Shown: positions 1-12,135 of the stretch, piece by piece
Layout: each line of letters starts with the position of its first letter
How positions within the stretch are numbered: position 1 is the first letter of the stretch
Origin: Macrocystis pyrifera
Lineage: Eukaryota > Sar > Phaeophyceae > Laminariales > Laminariaceae
Direction of reading: 5' to 3'
Assembly: GCA_031763025.1 (NCBI GenBank)
Contig: JASSKH010000017.1
Coordinates: 10,778,626 to 10,842,625, forward strand
DNA length: 64,000 bases
Made by a program: the position numbers and the translations under genes
Notes under the pieces: model-generated
Databases searched by the model: none
Seen by the model: only the letters and a program-made list of their open reading frames with translations
What the model was told of the DNA's origin: nothing

Positions 1-203
1 AAGAGGTGGAGACGGAGAAGGAGAAGGAGGAGGAGGATGAGAAACCCAAGGTGGCGGAGGTGGCCTCCTCCGAGACGAAGACGGCGAAGAAGGGTAAGAA
101 AGCAAAGGAGGGAGCTGCTGATGGGAAGAAGGCGTCGCTTGGGTCGCCGGCGGCTAACGTTGGGACCGATGACGATGCCGAGCCGCCGACCAAGAAGGCT
201 AAG
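1..203 (+). CDS. Gene 1 exon a: acidic/Lys-rich N-terminal part
   Basis: The frame beginning at base 3 reads 67 residues without a stop: Glu/Lys-rich, then PPTKKAK at the end, which resembles a short basic nuclear localisation signal. The exon ends in AAG before GTGAGG, phase 0. The true start is not in the window, so this is a partial exon. Confidence 0.75.
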
Positions 204-3200
204 GTGAGGCGGCGTTGTTTTTCGTCAGGGGTTGGTTTGTGGGCTCAAAGCGTGTCGGTGTTGGGGGTGTGCTGGTGATGAGGTGGGGGGGGGGGGGGGG
301 GGGCGGGTACTCTTTTGTTGCTTGCCTTGGTAATTTGACCATTGACCACGCATCCCTTTCGAGACGGATGAGGTGTGGGGGGGGGGGGAGGCAGGAAGTG
401 ACTATTACGGGGGGCCATAGTAAACAGGACCTACGGTACACACAAAAGCCTATATTTCCCTGTTTTTTACCAACATTATTTGGTCCTATTTACGATGGTC
501 CCCCGTAAAATAATAATAGAATGAAAGAGGCCTAGGCAGACTAGAGGGGTCTCTGCGATCAAATCGTTGTTTTTGTTGTTGTTGAGCTTCCGCGACAGAA
601 TTGGACTGAGCCAAGATTCTCGAGGATTGGTTTTGTTGGGTGGGAGTCCGCCACATCGTCGGACTGGGGGAAGTCTCGCGAGCGTTCTGTGGTGTTTTTC
701 CTGGTGGAAGCGGGGGGGGGGGGGGGGGGGGGATGACGAGGGCGAGGGCGTCAATCGTGTTGAGTGATGTATGTATGTCACTTACGCCTCGGGCTGGTCG
801 CACCGGCAGTGTCCTGTGATGTGTCAACGGTGGCTTGTTGCGAGCAGGCGGGGTGGGATTGATCCGCGCCATTTGTAGGCAGCAGCGGTCTGTCTCACCT
901 CCTACATCAGTAGTAATGCCTTCATTCGTCGTCTCCTCGCCTCTCGCAAATGTAGAGAAATAAAAAAAGAAAAAGAAAAAAAAATGCAGCTGTCAAGTCG
1001 AAAAAAAAATCCCTCAAACTCATCTTGGCGCGCTTGCTGTTGCGCTTTTGTGTGTGTGGGGGGGGGGGGGGGGGACTTAACATGTCTCATAAAAATCCTG
1101 GAATATTTTGGATTGGGTCCTGATTTGTATGTATTACTATTAATATGGTCCCCGACACTGTTTCGGGGGGGCCATATTAAATAGGACCTACGGTAACACA
1201 AACACCTATATGTTTCCCTATTTTTACTAACAATATAATTGGTCCTGTTTACTGTGGTCCCCCGGCAGTAGTGGTGCTTCCATCAAAGTGTGCTGTGGGG
1301 TATGTCTGGTGCTGTGTTTACATGTGTACACATGCGCTGTGTACACATGCGCTGTGCCGGATGTCGGTTGGAAGGGCCCGAAGTGTATAATCTCCAATCG
1401 CCCGGCGACGAGTTTGTGTGACATTGCGTCGTACTGCATGCATGTGATGGCTGTGTCTGGTGGATGCCTCGGTTGGGCTCTTGAAAAGATGAACAGCAGT
1501 GTGCGAGTACTTACTGCGTTAAAGTTTTCCACGGTGGACGAAAATGTAAGGGCCGTTTGATACCGATGTTGGTGTTCTAAAGGGTCCTTGTATTTCCGTC
1601 TGCGTTGGCCGTCATGCAAAAGTGAGGCTTGCCACTGCTTGCTGGGATTGTCGCCGCTAGACGTGTTTTTTTTGGTGTTGTTTTTGGTGCTGTTGCTGCT
1701 GTGTTCGACGTGTAAACCTTTCCCTTTCCTGTTTTTGCGGTCGTACGGCGTGTGATGCAAGCAGACCGTCACCGGTGCCAACGGGACAGCGCACAAGTCG
1801 AAGGTTTCGGGCGACCCCAGCGGACGGGAGGTGAGCCCTGGCCTTCATGTAGGATCTATACTGTCATTCTTTGGTGTCGATTACCAGGTATATCCTTTCC
1901 ACCTCTTGTGAATGCTTTACGTGTGCTGGTTTTTGAACTAACTCTCGATCTAAACTGCTGTATTCTCTTGTTCCTCCACGGTTTCTTGCTTTTCGCGACT
2001 TCAAGCTGTGCTCTGGCTGCTTAGGGAAACCGCGGTACTGGGGTGTCTATCGGGTCTACAGTATGTCTTCGTCCTACTCTATTGCATGTTCGAGTTCGTG
2101 TGGCGTCGCTCGTGTCTGTCTGCTCATGTATCGAGTGTCTATCTGGTCTATGTGCGGGACCTGTTTGTATGCGTATTCAAGTTGGTGTGCCGTTGCGCGT
2201 GCCTGTCTGGATTATGTGTTGAAGCTATGCATTTTCACGCTCGGGTGTCATTGTGGGTTCGTTCGTTGTCGGTGAACGATCGAGGAGCTTGAAGAAGCCT
2301 CGATGTTTATTTACGATCGCCATGCATCTGTTCACGTCTGTCGTTTGCCCTTCGTCTTCATTCCTTCTTTTAACATACACAGATATTCGTGGATAACCTA
2401 CCGGAATCGATCACCGAGGCGGAGGTCCGCAAGCTGGCCGAGGAGAAAGGCGGACCGGTAAGCCAATCAGATGTCGCCAATCTAAGGCAACGAATGTTGG
2501 GGCTGTTCCACACTCCATCTTAGGCCAATCGGATGTCGACATTCTAACCGTTGTCGGCACTATTTCACACTATACAGGCCAAATAATATTTTTCCCATGC
2601 CAACCTCGTTGGCGCTTTCTCCAAGCTCTATGTAGGCCAATCAGATGTCACCAAGCCCACCATTGCCGGCGCTGTTCCACTTCTACCTTAGGCCAATCAG
2701 ACGTCGCCAACCCGACCATTGTTGACGGTGTAGAGCACTCTCACACCCGCGCGCGTGGTGTTCGGTAAGTGCGGGAAATCGCAGGTTAACATGTTGCGGC
2801 AAGATCTGTTTTGCAACGGGAACGTGCTTCAAAAACAGCGCTACCACGCTAGCTGCTGACCTGGAGGCTGTACGAGTGCCTTGTGCTTGTGCCTTTCTGG
2901 TGTGCTACGCTGCGCGCTCGACGTGCGCTCGGACTTGTACATACGCATTGATTGATTGCTTGCTTTACCCATTTTGCCCACGAGGGATGCGATCACGCTT
3001 TGTGAAGCCGTTTCAAGATACCGTTATGTCTCGACGAACGAACGCGAGAGGATGCCGTACCTCACTTTATGTTTGTCCTTGCCTTGGCGTGAATCGGCAA
3101 CCCTTTCCTATTGTGTTGGAGTCTCTTACACGTCGGCCAGACTATCGATTCACTGCATCACTGCATCACTGCATCACCTCCTGCTGTAGAACTATCCGGG

Positions 3201-6200
3201 CAGATGGATTCCTGACCTATGTTTATGTATTATTAATAGTAGTTGGTATTGGCGCATGGGAGCCGTATAGTCTGCATGGTCTGGGACCGTTTTCCGGGGT
3301 TGGATCTGGACTCGAAACAGATCCTGCACAAACACCTCATTACAGCAGGGTAGGATCTACAGTAGATGGTCTGGAGATAGATCGTGAGCTGTCATGTCAG
3401 TCCGGTTTGTAAACTGCTATTCCATGGTCTGGTGGTGTCTGTAGATCTTATATCAATGGCAATGGCAATGGCATCATAACTTGTGTGGTAGTGATAGCAC
3501 CATAGCTTGTGTGATACCAGGCATGATATTACGCATAGTAAATAGAGCCTTCGGTACACACAAGAACCTATATATGTACATATTTTTACTAACAACATTT
3601 GGTCCTATTTACTACTGTATGCTTCCCCGTAATAGTAGTGGTACCATTGTGCCTGGTATAATACAGCAGTAGGGGTGCCCCAATAAGCGGTCTGAGTAAG
3701 GCGGTGTCATGATATAGGGCGATCGAAATCGCCGGGTACGACTGAGGAATTGTAGTCATAGCTTGGGAGTACAAGTAGCAGTACGGCGGCTTTCCTCAAT
3801 ATGGTGGCAATTTTGGTTTGGCACGCCACCGCCTTACTGGGGGTCCCGCACTGCTACTGCTACTGCTACTGCTGCTGTAGTCCTATCGAATGTGTTCCGA
3901 CCTTGCCTGCCGTTGAACGTGCCATTGAAGCAAGGTTCGCCATATACACGTCATTTTGATATTTATACCTGGTATGCTGCACCGCCCCACGCCAGCTTAC
4001 CCCCCCCCCCCCCCCCCCCCCCCCTTCTTCCGACACGCCACGCTACACTGCCAAACGCGCTCGGCCGGCGGCAGGTCGGTACCCTGCGTCTGATCATGAC
4101 CAAAGACGAGACTCCCAAGTGCTGCGGGATTGCCCTCGTGCGTTTCCTTAACCGCGAGGATGCCGTGAAGGCTCTTGAGGCCATCCCGCTCGAGAAGGTG
4201 GGTGGATTTGCATTTTTTTTTCATGAATATATCGGGCGGTACATCAGCGCCGCCAAGTCGGTGGACACCCCGACACGGATGAGAGTGTGATCGCGCTTGC
4301 AGTAGAAAAAAAGGGTATGGGACGCCACCCGGCACAAATTATGGCTGGGGTTTTTCTTCGAGACTTGCGTGGGTGGGGTGGGGCGGGACGGGACGGGTGG
4401 GGTGGGGTGTTCGATTTGTATGGGCGCCGAAAGGCGTGGTACTGCTGTGCTTTTTTCTTGTCGTTTGCGGCCGGTGAATGGGGCGCCGCTTGAGGATGGC
4501 AGACTTCGTACTTGGTATTCGTCAGTATTTTAATTGTCGAGGGTGTGAGCTGCTGCTGAAGTCTGAGAATTGCCTTCGAGGATGGCTGCCACGTTGGCGT
4601 CCGATTGGAAGATGATGATGTGTATATACCTGGTTCGTCAGTAGTATTTGCGGGTGTTTGTGTTCCGCTTGGTCCGTGTGAGCCTGCCATGCACCCAGAT
4701 TGGTTCTGAACGTAAACGTTGTGGATTGCGCCACTCTCTCCCTTAACCTGATGTATGCATCGTGGATTGATTTTTTGTGTGCAAGCGGTACCTTACATTA
4801 GCGGCACATTGTTGTATGAACATGAATAGTACATATTAGTGCGCAGCAGTGGTAATAGTATATACCTGGTACACTGCACTCACGCGTACAGCCGTGAGGG
4901 TCAACCAGTCAACCACTGGCGGTGTTGGTTTTGATTAATCTGCCTTCACTCGTCGCCGAGCAACACACACAACATGGGTCAAATTGGCAGTTGCGGATGG
5001 TTGCGAGTTTCTGACGCGTGTGAGTGTGGTTGGTGCCGAGTAAGTTCGTCTCTTGAACTTGTTGCGTAGGGAACATGTCGCAGTACCATCGGTGCAGGGG
5101 ACTTGGGTTTCCACGCTTTGCGGGGCAGCATGCGGCATATTCTGAAAGAGGGGAAAGAAATTAATTTTGGCAGGACATTTCAATTTTTTCGGAGAGACAC
5201 CACAAAGTATCACATGTTTAGTGGAAAAAAAAAAGAAAAAAAAACGAAACGAAACGAAAAGCTCTGAAATCGAAAATTTACTCGGAACTCGTCTTTGCAA
5301 GCTTTAAGGTTGGTGTGTTCTTTCGATCGCGCGTTCTACCGGTTGTGTAGGTTTTTAGCGTCACCTGTGTGATGTTTTTTTTTTTTTTTTTTTCTATCCT
5401 CGGGCGGATTGGTAAAAGTTTAGCTCACCACACTTCCACGTTCAAAGTTTGTGTCATGTGTCAATTTAACCCGTATGATAAGCTCCGGTTGCAACACCAG
5501 AGCAGGCTGCTGCTGTTTCCCCTGGAGTTTGGGCACGTTGACCCGACCTTATCTCACCGCCGAGAGGGGCAGGTGCGGTGGAGATGGCCACCCGGACATA
5601 GATGGCCTCCCGGGAGAGTCAGTAGTGATAAGTTTTGTTTTGCGTCGTATGCTTGGTGATGATGCACTCAGCGTACCGCATTGAATCTTTTTGACCTTTT
5701 TCTCGGCCTCGTTCTCTTTTCCCTCTTTTCGTGATGGCCTTGTTTTGCAGATGGGGGACCCGGAGCAGAAGCTCGACGCCCGCGCTTCGAGCAACGACAA
5801 CACCCTTTTCATTGGAAACCTCAACAAGGCTTGGACTAAGGTGAAGCGTCGTCGTGTCTTCACACCCCTTGACGTAAATCTTGACGTAAATCTTGACCGC
5901 GGAGGTTTTGTGCTTGGCGCCTAGTGCCGACCGCCCGACCCGAGCCTTAGGTCGGTGACCAGTGGTAGGATGCTGTGCTTGGTAAGGCTCTCTTTGGAAG
6001 GTACAGTAGGCTGATTCGGCTGGCTTGTATGCTGTTCCTGGAAAGACGCTATGGGTTGATCCGGCCCGCTCGGGAGTAGCCTGGAAAGACTCTCAGTAGG
6101 CCCCGTTAGCCAGCCAGAGTTGCGCAGATGACTACCTTAAGGAGAGATGTACAGTAGTATTGATAGCACCAGGTGATCACTGCTGCAATACTCGCACGTG

Positions 6201-9200
6201 TAGGCTTCGTATCACGTATCGTGTGATACCTGGTATGTATTATACGGTATCGCCTTTCTGAAAAACATTGGAAAACCTCAGCGGCGAGATATCGAAAATT
6301 CGCTCGGAAGTTGAACGTATTTGCAAGCTGTGTGCACCGAAAGAGGTCAGGAGATGGCACTTTTACCCATACACGGACAGCGTCTAGCAAAATGCGTACC
6401 AGCACTATGGACAGACAGCCTAGACAGCAACTATTGATACCGGTGTACATCGACCGCGCCTGCTACGGAACAAACAAACAAACAAACTACGAGGTGGTCA
6501 CGGCGATTTTTGGCTTGCCTCATGTGCGAAGATTGTGCGGCGAGTCATGCATGGGCTGTTGGTTGACTCGGCCACCGCTGTGTAATTTTTTGTTACTCCT
6601 TTTGTTGCATCTCAACGTTGTGTGATGCGTTATTTTCTTTCGTGGCGAAGGTTTCGGGCCAGGTTATTTGTGCCGTCCCCCTTTTTTTGCATGCCCGTGG
6701 TGTGTGAGCATTTGCCATGCCATCGCATCGCATGTTGCCTTCCCTTTTCCGACTTTTGATCATTTTCGTTTCGTCTCCCCCCCGAAAAAATGAAGAAAAA
6801 AGAAGGTGCTCCACGAACGCAGCAGCTATTTTTATTGTTTCAGGCATATATATATATGTGTATATATATGCCTTGGCCCTCTTGAGGTGTCAGGGAAAAA
6901 AAATAAATCGATACGTGCTAAAAAATGACGATTTACAGCGCCGGCCACACCGCGTAATTGGAGGGGTGATGGATTGGTTTCCGAGTTACAAGGGTTGATT
7001 GATGTCGAAGGGCACGGGATCGCGCACCATGATCCTACCCGTATTGCTTGGCGCTCTCACGCTGCTCCTATCACGGCGGTCCCTACTATCAATGATATAT
7101 ATCGACCCGCAATGGGGGCAGAGAGGAGGCCTGCGGTGTGTTTTCTGGAGAATGCAAATGTAGCATTGGTGGGAACCCTAACGTATCATCAACCGCGTAT
7201 TTTTGCTGAGACGACTGTTTTCTATTCCCGCAGTAGGTCTTGGGATGAACACACCATTGTGGGTGCTTTGGGCTTATGTTGGGCCTGTTCACTATGGGCC
7301 CCGGTGATAGATGGTTGGTAACACGAAAGTTATCAACCATTGTTTTGGTCGCTACGTCGGGATCCCGAAGCGGTTTCGTAGTCACCCTAAAAACCTAAAA
7401 AGTGTATGGTTGTATCATCACGAGCGGAACATGGTTATCAGGACCGAATACGCTTGGTAAAAATACTGCAATGTATAGGTTTTTGTGTCTACGATGGGTC
7501 CCGATTACCGTGATGTCCCGTACTGTCTGTAGTAGTAATAGTTTCAATCAAGTACCAGTGTGTGCATGGGGAGTGGCGTACCCCACTCTTTTGCGGTATG
7601 CGAAAAAAAGGATGCCGTGCTATTTCCCCAAGTTTTTTTTTCCTGGCTATTATTAATAGTACATGATCATGTACCACCCACAATCCGAACGCTGCACCTC
7701 ATAAATAGTAGCCGATTTCTTATCCCCAACTCTGGCCGCCCACCGGGTGTTCTCGATGGTCTCGAAATGGGTACGCGACTTCTGATGTGCCGGGTGTGCA
7801 TATCACGTCTCGTTGCCATTCCATAGTTTGCATCTCCTGCTGTCATGCCATGCTTCGTGTCTCACGCGGTCATACCCTCTGGTGCGATGCTTCGCAGGAG
7901 CTGGTGCTGGCGCAGTTCGAGAAGCACGTGGACGGCGTCGTGAACTTCGAGGTGACCATGGACGCCCTCAACAAGGACCTCAACAGGGGCTTCGGCTTCG
8001 CCACCTTCAAAGACGTCAAAACCTGCCACGCCGCCCACGCCAAGTACTTCAAGGACAAGCTCAAGATTCTCGTGAGTTTCTAGCCCGTACAATGTTTTTT
8101 TTTTTTGTAGTAATGTAATTCGTACTGGTAAACCAGGTGCGTAAGGTACTGGCTAGGTGCAGTACTTCACAGAGTGCTGAGGAAAACGGGCGATAGGGAA
8201 GGCAGGCTGATATTTACTCTATTCTAACGAATAGTCGGGAGTCCGTGTGCTGATTTAAGTTTTGTGTATTTAATAGAACGCACCCATCCTGAAGTACCAA
8301 ATCCAGCCTGGAGATATTCTCCGTTTCCTACCTGTAGTATTACGGTGGTCCATAGTTAATAGGACCTACGGTACACACAAAAACCTATATATTTCCCTAT
8401 TTTTACTAACAATATTTGGTCCTGTTTACTACGGTCCCACGTATTAGAGTAGCTTCAATAGGTGTCCGGTACTGCTGTAGAGCTAGAGTATAGCTTTGAA
8501 GGTGGGTTCGATTGGGTGGCCGGCTGTGTTGATCGGTTTGCAGCTACAAACGTGTTCACTCAGCTACCTTCCAAAGCTACTGTAAGTATCAACCGCTCAC
8601 GTGGTGCAACTCACAGCTGACGCGCAGCAGTTTTATGATTTTTGTTAGTCAAATCAGGGATGTACTACTGTAGAACAATACCCTAAACTGAACGTGCATA
8701 CAATATATGCGCTGTGTTGCGCTTGTTTTTCGTGAATGTCACAGACATCGGCGGCGAGTTCGACCACAAATGTACGTGTTGATGTTCACCTGCGCAAAAG
8801 CTATTAATAAGTATTTTTTTGTGCTAATATCCCGGGGACACGAGTTTATATGACATATTATCTATTCTCTCTTATTGTTTCTCTCCCTTCCAACGCCGCT
8901 ATCCCCCCCCCCCCCCTTCCGCTTGCAATGCCTCCATGCTCACCGATAATGTAAATAGGAGAACAACCTGCTCATTGACTGGGCGGAGACGAGGGGCAAC
9001 AAGGAGGACGACGAGCGTGGTGTGTACGTGACCAACGTGGACGAAGGGGTGGAAGACGAGGCCTTCCGCGCCATCTTCAACAAGTTCGGCACCATCGAGA
9101 AGGTCAGCAGGAGGAGGAAGAGAAACAGGAAGACGAGGAGTGGGGGGTGGATAACCGGGGGAGAGAAGAGTAAGAATGCGTTGGGGGGTGGGTATTAGGG

Positions 9201-12092
9201 AGCAAATTTAACGGGGGTGAGGGCGTGATAACATGGGGGGCGGGGGGGTATCAGGGGGGGAGGAAGAACACGGTGGACCGGGGTATCAGGGGGCGTGTAC
9301 TCAATATCATGGGCGGGGCATATATCAGGGGGAGAGGGGGGGGGGGAAGAACACGGTACGGGGGAGAATTAAGGGTATAAATATAATGGACGGGGGAGGG
9401 GTAAAAAAACCCGATCGGGGGGCATTGGGGGATACTTAACGGGGGGGGGGGGGGGGGGGAGGGGTGAGAACACGCTGGGGCGGAGTATCAAGAGGGGAGG
9501 GGTAAGAATACGGTGCGGGGGGTATTTGAGGGTAAATTAACGGGCGGGGCGAGGGATAAAAAGCACGATGGGGGGAATATTATGTGACGGGGGTGCGGAG
9601 TGGTATTAGGGGGGTCCATAGTTAACGGGAACAAATGTTGTTAGTAAAAATAGGTAAATATTTAGGTTTTTATGTATACCATAGGTCCTATTAACTATGG
9701 ACCCCCGTAATAGGAACATGGGGGGTAGTGCATGACCGTAGTCGTATATATGGTCATGGACCCTCGCACCCCCTCAATGCCTGGACGGACAAAGATGGCT
9801 TTTCACCGACCAGGCCGACATTGCTTGCTTGCACCAAGCGCGAAGTGCCGTGAGGTATTGTGCGACTCGCGTGAAGGGTGAGCTGCATCCTCTACGAAGA
9901 ATCGCTGGTGAGGCGGGCTCCTTTGCATTGGGTGGTAACGTCGAACGAATAGGTTTGTTTTCTTGTGTGGCCTCTTCCAGAGACCAATGGGTGTACTATG
10001 ATATGCACCGCTGTAGCTGCCTCGTGGGCGCCTGGCTATATACACACTACGTGATGCGACCATTCTTCTTGTGCGGAGCTAAGGTGGGCGGTGCAGGGGG
10101 TGGCAGGGGGTAAATAACCGCGCGGGGGGGGGGGGGGGGGGGGGGGGGGGGGCGGGGTGTACTATCATCATGCGTGGCCGTTGTCGTGTGACCATAGACG
10201 CTCGCATCCCTACAATGACGGGACGGAGCACGTAGGGTTTTCACCGACCAAGCAGACATTGCTTGCACCGAGTGCGAAGCGCCGTGACGTGTTCGGCGAG
10301 TCGCTGGAGGAGGAGGTAAAACGTAAAAAGCCGGCGGGGGGGGGGGGGTAAACAATCGAGGGGCGGAAGTGATTGATCGGCCGGTTGGTTGACATGGTTG
10401 ACGTGACCGATTGGTTGGTGAGTGGGTCGGTTTCGCTTGGGCGAGAAGTTCTCAATTGTACAGCGGCTATCGGGGTAAGCGGAACGGCGCCAAGTGCTAT
10501 CCTTGTGACGTCCTGACCCCGCCATTTCATACATATTTTTTTTTTTGGTTGCTCCACCAGGTGGTGTATGGCAAGCTAATCGAACATGCCCGCCGGAAGG
10601 ACTTCGCTATCGTTAACTTCACCACTCGAACGGCTGCCAAGAACTGCATCAAGGAGGTCAACGGCTCCACATTCATGGAAAAGTAAGTGACAACACACGG
10701 CTACATACACCTCCGGCCCTCGAAGACGAAATTGTAACGGACTCCCCCCCCCCCCTCAAAAACCAAAAACTGCCTGATTTTTCTCGGGATAAATGGTTGT
10801 CGGAGCGGGTACTGTGAGGGTCTTGGGTTAGGGTGAGCGGTGTGTCAGGTCTGTTTTGCCATCTATGTTGGGTTTTTTTTGTGCGCCCGTCCCAAGGCGT
10901 CTGGTCTCTCTTACTCCCCGCCCCTGTCGGACACCCGAGATGGTGACCGAAGCAATGGTTGACAACTATCAAACCGTACCACGAAGAGCGGGGGCGCTCA
11001 GCTGTGGTGCGCGTATTGTAGGGCCATTTTTTTTTAAACCCGGCGCCGTGCGACTCGTTGCATTCATTCAACCATTGTGTTGCATTCGTTCAACCATTCT
11101 GACTAGAACAAGAGCTCGTTTCATGTCCCGTATCACGCGGTGGCCGTTCTGCGTGAAATCGGTCACTTTTTTGTTTTTTTTTCCCCCCAACATTTGTTTC
11201 ACATGCTGAAGTCCCGCGGGTAGTTTAATCAAGCCAGCTCTTCTCTCAAACCGATTCCAGGTAGCTCTCTCAAATCGTGACCCCCAATGCTGAAAGTTAG
11301 CGTGGAACATGCCGCCACCGTTTCTCAGTATGATCTCTAGCCCAAGCCGGTGTCCAAGGCTCTTATCAGAGGCCCAGGACTGTAGGATGGGCACGGCCGG
11401 TTAGGCTTCACTTTACGTCTTCAGGCCTCCCTCAACCCTTTTGATACTGTTAGGACCGCAGTCCGGTTTTGGGGGCGAAGTACTTAGAATTTGACTGGTG
11501 TGTTGCCGAAACGGGACTGTAGCCCTAAAGGTAGGGTTACTATCAATATATAAGGGCTGCAGTCCCGGTGTGTGTGGCGACGAAATGCTTATGGTTATAC
11601 GCAGATGTCGGTTGATGCACACGGCGAGCACTACAAGGGGTGGGCCTGGTCGTTCTGCCACAAGGGAGCCATCATTTGTTTTTGAGTCTTGACTCCGAGA
11701 AACGGCGAGGGCATTGATTGGACTCCGAAGGCGTTTCAGCGCGATAGGCTTGAACCAGGTTTTTGGAGTTGTTACTCTCCAAGAATGAGGATTTTGAAGT
11801 TGTTCGAAAGTTAAAAAGCGTCGGGCTTGCCGTCCGCATCTTCCGTTTCTGTCCCCCCCCCCCCCCCCCCCCTCCCTCTTCCTCGGATCACCTTGTCTCT
11901 CTCGCTTTCCTTACCCTTCTGTTCCCTTTCCTTCCCTTGTGTTCGTGTGTGCTCGGTCGTTGCCTCTCAGGGAACTGGAGGTGACCAGGGCCAAGGCCAA
12001 GCGGAGGAGGGAGGTGAGAACTACTCGTAAGAAGGCGATGCATGGTAGAAATGGCGGGTTTATGTTGAGGTGCCGGCAGTTTCCTCGCCTTT

Positions 12093-12135
<43 letters not shown>

